Shown: in pieces, positions 49,922 to 61,400 of the stretch
Numbering within the stretch: the first letter of the stretch is position 1
Layout of the letters: each line of letters starts with the position of its first letter
Assembly (NCBI GenBank): GCA_947568835.1
Contig: OX387605.1
Location: forward strand, 4,402,001 to 4,466,000
Source: Protonemura montana
Lineage: Eukaryota; Arthropoda; Insecta; Plecoptera; Nemouridae
Length of the DNA: 64,000 nt
Direction of reading: 5' to 3'
Notes under the pieces: generated by a model
What the model saw: the letters and a program-made list of their open reading frames with translations, nothing else
The model's database searches: none
What the model was told of the DNA's origin: nothing
Made by a program: the position numbers and the translations under genes

Positions 49922-52558
49922 ATGGATTTCGGTGAAACAGTGCTTTTCATCGCTGCTTTATTAACGTTATCTAGTTGTTACGGTAAGAAGCTGAATCATT
50001 ATAACTTTAAACTTCGATAGACCTCACAGTGAAAAAGTTGATATTCTGCTTGAAGTCGGTGCCGATTGCACCGATGTAGAAGTTGCCCAATCGTCGACGC
50101 TGGCTCTGAAGAGACGGCTCTTCTGTGACTATGACAGGCACATCCAACCTGTCAAACACCACACCTCCGTCACAAACATCAGCATCAAATTGCTTCCACA
50201 CTTAATTGAATTAGTAGGTCATTTACTTTATCGTAGATTCATACTGTATGGCGGTGACTTGATTTATTATATACTATACCTTTTTTTTTTTAATTTACAG
50301 TACGAGTTTTATAGTATTTTCCAACTCCATGGTTTCATCAGAGTGGTGGGTACATTACTGCTTGTCAATATCACGATAATAAACTAAACCCATTTTGTTA
50401 TTCAATTTTTCATTTCATAATTTAGGAATGGGTGGACGAGAATTTGAGCTGGAATAAAACGGACTACGATAATTTAGAGAGTATCACCATTTCTGCTCAA
50501 TCACTTTGGCTTCCTGAATTGCAATACGAAGAACAGTAAGATAAACGTTATTTGATTAATTAAATAAATGTAAACAAATCCCAGATATTGATATCATTAT
50601 TCAAATTATGTTATGGAGTTGGTTTAAAATAAATAACCGAATTTGTCTCAGGACAGCTGACATCTGTTTGGTGTAATTTATGTCCAGCCCATCTTTGATT
50701 CTCCTAACAAGCATGTTCTTCACCCTCTCTCGCAGAAACGATATGCGGGATGCAGGCCACCTCATAAGAGACTCCCCGTGTATTCTGTCGAGCACTGGAC
50801 ACGTTCTGTGCGGAACTGCGACCACGCATTCTGCAACCTGCTCATCTGACGTGAAGAGGTGGCCTTTTGACAAGCACACATGTCTGGTGACCATAGAAAA
50901 CTGGTCAAGAACGCAGTTGACCAACATTACTTTAAAGGACACTGGGGTAAGAAGTTTAGGATCTTAGAGCACAACAGTGCAGGTGCAACCCACCAACAAG
51001 CTTTCAGGGAATTCTGTTACTCAACAAACTGTCATTTAAAAATTGATGTTTTTTATTGTGTGATTGATTTGTTGGGTATAACGACGCCCTGTTATGAAAA
51101 AGGGTTCTGATACTCGTCTAGCAGCGTTGACGAATGAGTGGATGATGATGCGTATGATGATGAATGTAACCTAGCCTAGAAGGGACGAGAAAACCCGGTG
51201 CCGGCACGTAGAATACTCTTGTCGAAGAGCACCATGCATACGGTAAAACACGAAGATCAGGATTCCTCCACAAATCCATGCTGTCGAGAGGTTGATAAGC
51301 AAGACGAGTTAAGTTGCTGTACTAACATCAATCCCTCTAACCTCGCTCCCGAACAGAACTGGTCATGTGTATGATGATGGTCACCTATCCAATACCTGAC
51401 CCAGCGCAGTGTTTCTTAACTTCGGTCAACGAGATAACGCGTTACAGAGTTGTTACTAACTTGTCATGGAATTTAAAACAGATAGCGCTCAACCTTTATG
51501 TACCGGGCACAGTATGGGAACTACTGAACGCTTCGGTATCGCGTAGTGAATACGCGAACGTCTTTGGTGTTCAAGTCTCCACTTTAACATATACGTTCGA
51601 CTTGAGGAGATATGCAGGCGAGGGTGGGGCAGGCGTCGTGATGCCAGCCCTTGGTAATATTAAAAAAAAAATGATTTAAATCCGTTTTTATGTATTGGAA
51701 TGGTTTTTGAGTTACCAATTTGATTTTTCCAGTGCTGGTCAGCCTGACATGCTTGACGTTTCTTCTGAAATCGAGATCGGCTGAGCGAATTTGCATCATA
51801 TGCGCCAATCTCATGATCCATTGCTTGTATTTGCTTCATTTGTGCTCTCGAGTGGCACCCAACGGTGAAGTGACGCCGTTGATCTGTCAGTGCAATTTGA
51901 TTTTAATAATCTATTTTAAATCAATGATTTAGTAGAGTAGTTTACAGTAGATTACGTACATTTGCTATCAATTTGGTTTCTTCGTCAAAATTAGGGTATT
52001 TTGACTCGTATGAGTTTTCCTATTTGTTTTCCTAATTTTTGTTCATTTATTTCTTGGTTGTCTTCTACACATATTATTTACGCATTCATGCTTGTGTAAT
52101 TACTTGTGTGGGTTTTCCTCGTCACTTCATAATTTCGTTATTTTTTTATCTTGTGCGTTTCTGTACCAGTTTTCCTCTACCGAGACTCGCTGCTCATGGC
52201 GGGGTCGTCTCTGATCATAACGATTTTCGTGCGGAAGATGGACTCCACCTCGAGCTCGCCCCCATCGTGGGTCGCTAGCGTCATCAACGGCGTCCTGGCC
52301 AAGCGACCGGGACAGATGCTTCTACTGAGCGGGATGCAACCTGGAAAGGTGAGACACCAATTGTGCACTTACGGCTTTACGTCTTGTTGTCGCTTACACT
52401 CGGTTCCTTCACAGAAAATTGCTGGTGTTGGTGACAAGGATGGTGAAGAGATTTGCGGACCGAACAGGTGGTGTCTTTTAGGAACACTAGTCGATTACTT
52501 GTCTCTTGGTGTGTGCTTCATCACGTCGATTCTACTGCTGATCAACTACCTACCCTGA
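49922..52558 (+). CDS. Divergent nicotinic-type Cys-loop receptor subunit A
   Basis: Nine exons: 49922-49982, 50056-50213, 50301-50345, 50426-50535, 50736-50946, 51482-51653, 51733-51885, 52170-52348, 52415-52558; 410 aa. A signal peptide (MDFGETVLFIAALLTLSSCY) leads into the ligand-binding domain: EWVDENLSWNKTDYDN, SLWLPELQY and the Cys loop CSSDVKRWPFDKHTC with the standard 13-residue spacing. The membrane part follows: M1 with its conserved Pro (VVMPAL), M2 in AERICIICANLMIHCLYLL, M3 in FLYRDSLLMAGSSLIITI, an MX-like helix PPSWVASVINGVL, a very short intracellular loop, and M4 ending at NYLP. This predicts a pentameric ligand-gated channel subunit at the plasma membrane. There are no vicinal cysteines in loop C, so it is not an alpha-type subunit. 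The usual GEK before M2 is replaced by AER. The exon 2 acceptor at 50055 was chosen because acceptors at 50020 or 50029 break the frame. Confidence 0.88.
51100..51412 (-). mobile_element. 5S-like SINE copy, inverted, in receptor A intron 5
   Basis: On the minus strand this matches the element at 59421-59804 over most of its length: the 5S-rRNA-like GGTATTGGATAGGTGACC part (51379-51402), CATACACATGACCAGTTCTG, TCGACAGCATGGATTT, GCTCTTCGACA, GCCTAGGTTACATTC-like and a CATCATCATCC run. It fills most of the 535-bp intron between exons 5 and 6 and ends 70 nt before exon 6. Divergence from the other copy is moderate, with small indels. Confidence 0.8.
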
Positions 52559-53070
52559 ACAGGCATCGATTTTAAACATCACAGAAGCTTGGATATTTTC
52601 TAATTCTTGAAATCTCAAAATATTTTAATAATAAAATGTTTCTTTGCAGTTCTTTGGCGAGTTCTACATGATAATAATTAGGTTTTAATTACTCTGATCC
52701 TTTTTAGGACCAAAAATCAATCAAAACAGAGCAAAGTCGCCTATTACCATCACTATCAGATCGCTGCTCTGAACCACTTCGCCGTTCCAATAACCCAAGA
52801 GTCAAAACTTTGATTCTTAGAATTCGTAAAACAAAAATTCTGCTCGTTTTTCACATACCTAATAAACCTGCCAAATAAACATGGGTTCATTTTTGCCCTA
52901 TCTGTAATCAATGTGGTCACAACCATCCAAGTAAGCGATAACAAGATTGAAGCGAGTTGTTGGTCATCAGGGGCGTATCTGGGCTCAAGTTACATGGGCG
53001 TTTGGTTTGTCTGAGTTGAAGTTAGAGTCCTCAGTACGATACAAAACTGACCTGGAGGTACCACGGCACG
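52559..53070. other. Spacer between receptor genes A and B
   Basis: An AATAAA at 52630-52635, 72 nt after the stop of gene A, is its probable polyadenylation signal. The right part should contain the promoter of gene B. A TCAGTA at 53031-53036, 35 nt before the start codon, resembles an arthropod initiator but lacks a TATA or DPE partner. Confidence 0.45.
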
Positions 53071-56000
53071 ATGCACGCATTAGGAGTTGTCACAGCGGTC
53101 CTTTGGACTTGCATCGGACTTACAGGTAAGCTTACAATCGTTGGTAGTTGGTACGTTCTTTGAGAAGCTAACGCTAAGCAGTTCTGTTGATCAGGCGCAC
53201 ATCGTAAAGCCAGGCTTGCAAGTACCATATGAAGTTTAATCATTAGCTTTGTACATTTTAATATAAGTCAGGTATAATGTTAATCTCTCGATTGAAAAAA
53301 AAACCAGGTCGCCGAAAGGTGGACTCACTGTTTTTTCCCTGATTACTCGAATTTGAGACTGTTTTACGCTTAATTACTCTTCATTATTGATTACCTCAAC
53401 GATTGATAAGCATGTATTACTATTTTTAAGCCGTGATTTTTTAAATATACAGGTTTGTTAATAAGGACAGCTGCAAGAGCCATCGTGTGGTCGCAACCTT
53501 AACCACATATTAAATACTTTGCAGAAGGGTTAACATTAGCTCTGTGAACGGCTTCTAGCTATACGCCCAAATCAAATTTCAGAGCTTGCCTTATTTTACT
53601 AAGCCACCACTAAAATAGATCAATCAAATGAGCCGCTTTTCGTCCCACTTGTCGCTGTACAGAAGCTGGCCCGTGCGTTGATGGAGCCAAGTCGCTGGCT
53701 CTGACTTTGAGGAATAAAATCTTCTGTAACTACGACCCCTCCGTGCGCCCATCAGTCGACCACAACAATGCCACCAACGTCATCATGCACATGTGGCTCA
53801 AGTCCTTGAAATTTGTAAGACAACAGTTTGTCATTATAGTTTTTAGATGCCATATCTACTTCACTAACCATAGCACTAGTTTAAAAAAAAAAATATATAT
53901 ATATGTATATTTAAAACTGGTTTTGTTTGCATACTAACATTTAAATAATTTTCCCGAATTTTTCTCTCAGAAGCCTGTTACTTTTAAAAACAACAATAGT
54001 AGATTTTCCCTCAGCATTCAAGCCCCGGATTTAAACAGTATTCTCAAAAAAGTGTATCACATTCTTGAAACACTTACAGGAAGAACACACAAACACAATG
54101 GAGGTTCACAGCTGGATGGTGTGGGTAAGTTTTCAAAAAAGCTTACGCTTTACCAAACATCTGAAGTTAGTTACAAAATGTAATCGATTTCACTCTTGCC
54201 TTTTGCACAACAGCAATGGAATGACGATCACTTAAAATGGGACAAAAGCGAATATGACGAACTCGACAGCCTGCAAGTGGCTAGTAGCGACATCTGGGTG
54301 CCGGACGTTGCGTTATACACGTCGTGAGTTTACAATTAAATCTAACTCCAACTAAATCCAAAATCTCAAAATCTCAAAATCTCAAAATCTCAAAATCCAA
54401 CTAGCACACTCCAAACCATAACAAGATGTATTTGAATGAAACCTTATTTAAATTGCAAACGCTTGCAATGCGCGGGGTATTTTATTATTATGAACACTAT
54501 AAATACACTAAACTCGTTTTAAAAACCCAGTGTCCAAGAAGCTCGCTGCTCAATGGGCTAGAGCAGCACCTGCGATAGGTGGAGATCGGGGTTCGATTCC
54601 CCGTTTAGGCATCCAATTTTGAGACGGTTACAGTGTTCATAATAATAAAATAACAAGATGTAGTCCAATTTCAGACGAGTTTAATTCCTTACGCAGGGCG
54701 TACATGGGCTCCGCGGCTTCCCACATTGCGTCCACGCACTGCATCGTGTCCTCGGATGGGAAGGTCCTCTGCGTGTCTCCCACTGCGTACGCGGCGTACT
54801 GCAACGCGGACATCACCCGATGGCCGTTCGACAAGCATAATTGCTCGATACGCATTGGATCGTGGACCAACAGCGGAGCGCGAATCAATCTCACTATTAG
54901 CGGCAAAGGGGTGAATTCTTACAATCCTGGAATTAGGCCACACTTTACGCCTTAAAGCGTTTTCACAGATTGTAAATTTGACAAAACTCGTAAAATATAG
55001 TAACCCGCAATTGACAACAAAAAATGGTTCATATAATATCCCAAATTTGTGTTAACTTCTACTATACTTCCATGTCTTCGCGAAATACCCGCCAAATGAC
55101 AACTTTACCGACAAAAATGAAGGATGCTTCTAATTGGAGTCACCGTCGTTTCGAGTATTTAGAAATGAAATTTTGTTATTTCTCACAGAATAATCGTATT
55201 TGAAGGTGGTTTATGCTCTATTAACCTTTAATGACACTCACCTCAACGGCTGATAAACACGTGCCAATATTTTCTTTTGTATTATTATACAATAATAATT
55301 ATTGAGATATAAATGCATTAATTAGATTGAGCAATTAGAGCCAAGTGTTGCTACTGAACCTACTGTAACCAAGTGTTGCTGGTTTTCCAGCAGAAAGCGT
55401 CCCTCTGACAATACCTATAAACTCAATGGCACTACTGGTGATTGGGACCTAAAGCATACATTATGGTGTCTAGGTAACAACCTATGAGTACGCCGAAAGT
55501 CGTGACTGGGAGCTGACGAGTGCTACTGCGTCCTTGCACAAGCCGGAGTACGAAAACGTGACATATCCTTGGGCAGGATACAGCTTCGTCCTGAAGCGTC
55601 ATTCCGGCGGTCGAGCTGCGTCCATTTTCATTCCTGCATTAGGTGAATACTCTGAAAGTTGTGACACGTTGTACAGAAAAGTAGAAAATTACCTTTCAAG
55701 GCAATATTTTAAGAAAAAACAACTCAAGTTCTTTTAAAATTGAAACTTTTTTCAAATCTATTTATTTTCTCTTGGTCTGTGTCTATCGGTTATATTCCAT
55801 TGCTATTATACTACTCATTATCCCTGGTTTGGTAAAGTTTATAACGTTGCTATTTCAAGTTTTGGGCTGAATAATTATCTAGCACGATCAGATAACTTTA
55901 GAATATGATATTTGCATTTCTTTTTCAGTGTTTGCGGTCCTGACATTATGTATATTCTGGTTTGATCCTCACGCTATTGAAAGACTCTTTCTGATCGCAC

Positions 56001-56949
56001 TGGACATCCTCTGCAACTGCCTCTACCTACAATACCTTGACTCGTACCTGCCCTCCAATGGGGATAAATATCCCATAATTTGTAAGTAAACTATTTATTT
56101 TAGTCATGGCAAGTTAATGTTATGTCATGTCATGTCAACCAGAGAAGACGTGGCAAATAAAACTGGGAATTTGCGGTTCTGAATGTTGGGCAATTTTATT
56201 AGCAGGTTCTCCTAACTCAATGATTTTTCGTTAATATTGTTTCTTTAATTGGTGGCTAACTGTGGGATCCATAAAAATCCCACTTCAAAAGATTGTCAAG
56301 GGCGTGACCTAAAATTGATTACTAGATGCCCTATAAACAGACAAATTTACACCCCTCTAATCGAAATACCTGCCGCTAGGTAGCAATAGTGGCAAGCGCC
56401 GTTCATCGTGGAAGGTCTCCAGTCGAAAATACCTGGTGGTAAGAAGCTGTTACCCATCACTGCCATTGAGACACCAGTCATCTCCAGCTAGGTTTTCTTC
56501 CGTTAGCTAATTTCGAATTTCTTCCCAGTGACTTTCTATCGAGACTCGCTGTTGATGGCGGCTATGGCCCTCGTCATAACGCTCGTGGTAAGGTGGATGA
56601 TGGTCACCAAAAGCGAACCTCCTTCCTGGATTTCCATAGTAGTCAACGGTGTCCTCTCATCTTACATCGGGCAGATGTTTCTGCTAGGCGGAGTTGACCC
56701 AAAGGTAAGTGTGCGGACCTGCAATTGGTAAATGAGGAATATCGCTTCGTTTGCTTCATTGGGGTTTTAATGGCATTTTTTCAGAGCGTCGCCGTCGCCG
56801 TTGCCAGTGACGACGCCTACGACGCTGAACTCGTTGGATCGTCGAACGGTTCGAAAAGATGGCAACTCTTTGCGGTTTTTCTTGATCGTGTGTCGTTTCT
56901 GTTCTACTTCCTATCCTTCGTCATTCTCTTGTGTGCGTATATACCATGA
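53071..56949 (+). CDS. Divergent nicotinic-type Cys-loop receptor subunit B
   Basis: Nine exons: 53071-53125, 53663-53814, 54080-54124, 54214-54323, 54697-54910, 55474-55642, 55929-56081, 56529-56704, 56785-56949; 412 aa. Exons 3, 4 and 7 have the same lengths as in gene A and all eight intron phases agree, so A and B are tandem duplicates. Features are a signal peptide (MHALGVVTAVLWTCIGLT), QWNDDHLKWDKSEYDE, SDIWVPDVALYTS (loop with the conserved WxPD), the Cys loop CNADITRWPFDKHNC with 13-residue spacing, GSWTNSG, and YPWAGYSFVLKRHSGG in place of loop C without a Cys pair. Then come M1 (IFIPALVFAVLTL), M2 in IERLFLIALDILCNCLYL, M3 (LTFYRDSLLMAAMALVITLV), an MX-like PPSWISIVVNGVL, a short loop and M4. 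It is predicted to be a non-alpha or auxiliary subunit of a ligand-gated channel, perhaps assembling with subunit A. Ligand and ion selectivity are unknown. Confidence 0.9.
54361..54397. repeat. 8-bp tandem repeat
   Basis: Four to five copies of AAATCTCA lie in receptor B intron 4, just upstream of the SINE insertion. Confidence 0.85.
54418..54662 (+). mobile_element. tRNA-like SINE with perfect 13-bp target-site duplication
   Basis: The direct repeat ATAACAAGATGTA occurs at 54418-54430 and 54650-54662 and brackets a 219-bp element. Inside are a 48-bp head, a left arm (54479-54501), a tRNA-like core, and a right arm (54629-54651) that is the reverse complement of the left at 22 of 23 positions. 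The duplication length and A-rich end fit LINE-mediated target-primed insertion. It lies in receptor B intron 4, and its downstream duplication ends 34 nt before exon 5. Confidence 0.88.
54536..54614 (+). other. tRNA-like core of the SINE (RNA polymerase III promoter boxes)
   Basis: The segment has a box A-like GCTCAATGGGCTAGAGC, a hairpin CACC-TGCGATA-GGTG in the anticodon position, and a box B with T-arm GGGGTTCGATTCCCC. The ends TGTCCAA and TTAGGCA can pair only partly. The copy at 57712-57920 keeps a better acceptor-stem match. It is embedded in a retroposon and lacks a clean acceptor stem, so I do not call it a functional tRNA gene. Confidence 0.65.
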
Positions 56950-57700
56950 AGACTTGCTCCTTGACTAGTTATCATTCTCTGTTTTGGCATGCCACAAATA
57001 TTTTTGTAAATCATTTTCACAAATTTTTACCACTATAGTATGAACATGCAGTTGCAGGATTTTTGTTGGGTTCTTTGGTGTTTTTTCACTGGAGCTCAAG
57101 CCAGCAAGCGATGGACTTGGTAGGGGAGTGAGGTCTTGTAAAATGTGCGACCGAACCGGGATACTAACCCGGGACCTTCCGATGACAGTTCGGGTGAGCA
57201 TTTTTCGAGCCTCGCTCCTCTGCGGAACACGCAGTTGCTTAGTATTTATCCAATAAAGTCATCCGGGCAATGCGTTTTACCAAGAAGCGTTTTTTACCGT
57301 GTCGATGGTCACGCTAAGCACGCACATTACTACGGATTAATTTTGCAACCCCCATGAAGGCAGCCAGCATCGTTTTAACTGCCACAAGACCATGACCATT
57401 GTCTTCAAGTCGTCGATCTCGATGTTGCTTTTATCATGCGCGGCTTGTTTTTGTGGACCACTTTCAATCAGTTCCAACAAGCTGGATTTTTTTTTAATCT
57501 TGTCCGTTATCTTATCCAAATGTACTGAGGTGTTTGTCAAATCTTAATCTTGAATAAACTCTTCGGACAAAAACTATCTTGTCTTTATATCAAGTTCAAT
57601 TGTGAGAGCAACAAAATTCGGTCTATTTTGGTCTACGGATAGATTAAGCCGACATGCGTTCATGCGTGATCTGCAAGACAAAATGAAATCAATGAGTACC
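56950..57700. other. 3' flank of receptor B with a second tRNA-like remnant
   Basis: AATAAA signals at 57252-57257 and 57553-57558 are candidate ends for receptor B, some 300 and 600 nt after its stop; the tRNA-like remnant at 57140-57220 may mean that the transcript ends earlier. No coding exon is recognised. Confidence 0.4.
57140..57220 (-). repeat. tRNA-derived SINE remnant, second type
   Basis: On the minus strand the order is GGCTCGAAAAATGCTCACCC, ACTGTCATCGGAAGG, TCCCGGGTTAGTATCCCGG, then TTCGGTCGCACATTTTAC. This has the layout of a tRNA D-arm, anticodon arm and T-arm with a changed box B, followed by a CGCACATTTT end. It resembles tRNA-derived repeats more than a working tRNA. No duplication was found around it. 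Confidence 0.4.
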
Positions 57701-57931
57701 TACTAACATTTTATTATTATGAACACTATAACCGTCTCAAAAATTTATGTCCAAGCGGGGACTCAAACTTCACTCTCCACCCATCGCGGGTGTTGCTCTA
57801 AACCATTGAACTACCTGGACACATGCTTTCCGAGGCGATTTTAGTGTATTTGATGAGTATTTATTAATAAAATACCCCGTGCATTGCAGTTTGCAATTTA
57901 AATAAGATTTCATCTAAAAATACTGACATTT
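57701..57931 (-). mobile_element. tRNA-like SINE, inverted copy with 11-bp duplication
   Basis: This is the reverse complement of the element at 54431-54649, with the same head (GATGAAATCTTATTTAAATTGC), box A-like TAGTTCAATGGTTTAGAGC, box B-like AAGTTTGAGTCCC and tail ending TTCATAATAATAAAA. The core keeps acceptor-stem ends TGTCCAGG and CTTGGACA. Near-identical direct repeats, TACTAACATTT (57701-57711) and TACTGACATTT (57921-57931), flank it. It is intergenic, between receptor B and the hexosaminidase gene. Confidence 0.85.
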
Positions 57932-58454
57932 ATTTATAAGTGATTTTATTATAATCTCTTTATTTCGTGCATTTATTGGTGGTTGATCCTTACCGTGCTA
58001 AAATTTTGTGTAATTTAACTTTTTTTCTTGAGGATTACCAGGGAGATTCCAAATCGATTACAGTGCATAACCATGACTTAAAAAAAAACTATCGTGTCCT
58101 GGTCCCTTAAGGTATTAAATGTATCTTATTTGTTTTTAATTCTATGCCTTTTTAAATTCTAAACCAAAGTAAATACTTATTAGAAGCAGTCAGCAGCGAA
58201 CAACTCTCCACGTGCGTTTTCAAAACGCATATGAAGTGAATGAAAATTAATCAACATCCCATCCATCCATTCTCAACATGGTCTAACACAATGTGACAAC
58301 AGCATAACGAGAGTCAATAGAGCGGTCAACGAGCAATCGTCTCCCAATAGTACAGCGGACGCAACGAATGTGGCAGTGAGTACTGATTACACTCATAAAG
58401 TTCCAACAATCCGCGTCATTATCTCATTGTAAGTCCGACCATTGACAGGAAAGC
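57932..58454. promoter_or_regulatory. Upstream region of the hexosaminidase gene
   Basis: These 523 bp should contain the promoter and 5' UTR. The last 120 bp before the start codon are GC-richer. No TATA box or certain initiator was found. Confidence 0.3.
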
Positions 58455-61400
58455 ATGACTAGCGTTGGCGTTCTTGCGTTGGCGGCGCTGTGCGTAGCGT
58501 TTGTCAGTGCCCAGTCTTCGTACCCGCAAGGGCCGTGGGTACGAGCAACCAAAGGGGAACCTTGGCCGAAGCCGCAAAGTTTGGTCAACCACGATGGCGG
58601 CTTTATGGTGGTCAGACCATCAACGTTTGCATTCCAGGTTAGTTGACAGGCAAATTATTTATCGGCATGTTCGTGATAATAAGTGATTTAGATTTCGGTT
58701 TTCTGATTCAAATTTTAACATTTCTGGACAGTTTTTTTACTTGCTTACAATAATAGCATAATTAGTTTGGAGATTGGGATACCTTCATTAATAAATGGAG
58801 GCTTTTTGCGAAATTAGATAGTCGATAAACTCTTGACCTGGAATTTCTGAAATTAAGAGCACTCCGTTTATCTCTTGCATAAATTCACAAGACGCAGATA
58901 TTCATGCGTAGACATCATAATCGAAATCAGGGTGTTACCAAGGAAAAGGAACAAAGGCTGTGCCATATTTTTTAACAATACCTATTTGCTGACTGAAAAA
59001 TATCCAAGGTCGGGAAAGTCGTTACAGCCACACTGATTCATTCCAATATCAGGTTATTTTTGGTACAGTACTGCTACTTTCTATAAGCCTTACGTTTAAA
59101 CTACCATTGGCTGGGTCTCTCTAATGCTCTTATCAAAGTGTCAATATTAAACATATACCAAACGAATATACCGTTTGATTTGTAATAATTATGTTTGACT
59201 TTAATGACAAACATGTGGAAAGCTAGCAATACGAATATTAATGTATCGTTTTCACATTGTTATGGAACTTTAATTTATTGTACGTTTTGTCATAAACTAA
59301 ATGATAAGCAAGCTGGCCATAAATCATTTTACGAAGTTCTTGGCAAATATGGCAGAGTTAAAAGGTTCTGACCATTTCCTTTCTTAATGTTTTAATTAAT
59401 GTTTTCTTATATTACGAACCCACGTTTGCCAGGGTCAGGTATTGGATGGGTGACCATCATACACATGACCAGTTCTGTTCGGGAGAGAGGTTGGAGGGAT
59501 GAAAGTTAGTACAGCAACTTCATCCGCTTTGCTTATAAACCTCTCGACAGCATGGATTTTTGGAGGAATCCTGCTGTTTGAGTTGAACCGTCATTCGGAA
59601 GGGACGTTAAGCCGGTGGTCCCCTTGGTGCTCTTCGACAGGAGTAGGCTACGTGCCGACACCGTGTTTCCTCTCCTCCCTTCTAGGCTAGGTTAGATTCA
59701 CCATCATCCTCATCATCATCCATTCATTCAGCGACGCAATTAGACCAGTGCCGCATGGCCAGATGTCAAAACAGTGCGTCGTTAAACACCACAAATAAAT
59801 AAATATCGCATCGTATCCCCACAATTTCAGGTGACCGGCGAGGACTGTGATCTCCTGCAGGAGGCATTGAAACGCTACTTCCAGGTGATCAAGGAGCACG
59901 CTAGCGGTGGAGGATCCCACAACGGTGTCAACTACAAGGAATGGAGGAAGAGCAAGGACTTCACTGGATATCTGGACAACCTCCAAGTAGACCTGGTCAA
60001 CCCTTGCGAGGAATACCCCTATTTGAACATGGACGAGCGCTGTGAGAGCAACAACATTAGTACCTTTAATCTTTGTTTTGTTTAGTGTTATTGGTTATAT
60101 TTCATGAGACGTTATACCTGCCCTAATTTTAGGGACCGGAATAGGTGATCCATCATTTAAAAACATAAAATGATAATTGATTCGAAACGCGGGTTATCTA
60201 CATATAAGAAAGTACCTGAGAAAGGTTTGTTATCATTGTGACTCACATGGTATTTGCTAGCCATTCAGTAGCAGATGTTTTATGAACACAATTTGACTAA
60301 ATTACCTTCTACAATCTTGTTTTGAACAATCAGTATTTGTCGAGCCTCCGAGCCAATAATCAGTACGATCAAACAATAGGTTTTCTGTATATTCTGACTG
60401 ATAGGAAAGAGTTCAAATATGCATTTCTAAATTTGGCGAAAGTGTCGCAAAAATATTAGTAAAAACTGAAATTATAAGCGTTATCACTTCACCAACTGAG
60501 TGCTCAATATCATTTGTTGTCAACTTCTGAACAAAATTAATAGAATTTAGAGTTACCTTGTCATCAATTACAATTATCAATAACACTTCTAGACATTAAC
60601 TGCATATAATTATGTATGACATGAAGACCCCTAAAGTGCACTGATTTATTTGCTTTCCTCGATATGCAACCTGATCTTGATTGCAGACGAGCTGAAGATC
60701 GACAGCCCAGACGCGCAAGGAGCTGGTATTCTGACCAGCGAATCTGTCTGGGGAATCCTCAGAGGACTCGAGACGTTCTCGCAGCTTCTTTCGCTCGACG
60801 ACAACGGAGTTGCTGTAAGATTGCCGAAGACTTGATGATCCATGGAATTAGAACCATCTAACTCCATGGAAGAATCAAATCATTTGATGAACCACTTGAC
60901 CCATGCAAAACTTGATGTACGACAAAATTACTTAATACAAGTTTTGGAGCAATGTTAGATGTCTGAAAATGTCACCTTAAAAGCCTTTCAGATTTAACAG
61001 ATTGTGCAAAATATTTCAGAACTTAGTTTCCTAAATGAAGGTCTGGGGAAAAAAAATTCTCTAAGTACTACTTCAGTTGGGGAAATCAAATAAAGGTGTA
61101 GACAAAAAGCACTCAGGAACTAAAATATGAGCACCAAAATTCCATGTCAGTCGCAAATTGGTAATTGAAATGTACATTATTTTTCTACCACATCTTGAAC
61201 ATAGGCTAACCTTCCACTGAACCACCTTCCTAGTTGCTGCAACCCTAGAACAGTGAGCTTTAAGTGTTATGGTAATCTTCCCTTCGCAGCTGGCTATCAA
61301 CAGCTCGACGACAGTGGACTTTCCCCGTTTCCTGCACAGAGGACTTCTTCTGGACACTGCAAGACATTTCTTCCCAGTTCTTTACATCGAGAAGATGTTG

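Noticed and set aside
50021..50055. Alternative acceptors for receptor A exon 2 after 50020 or 50029
   Set aside because: Both would require a phase that exon 1 does not supply; the acceptor at 50055 joins in phase and matches the phase of gene B.
54536..54614. A functional tRNA gene
   Set aside because: The core is embedded in a 219-bp retroposon with target-site duplication, the acceptor stem pairs poorly, and a second divergent copy lies at 57701-57931.
59499..59690. 63-codon open frame as a hexosaminidase exon
   Set aside because: It lies wholly inside the 5S-like SINE and does not continue the enzyme sequence; exon 1 joins directly to 59831 in phase.
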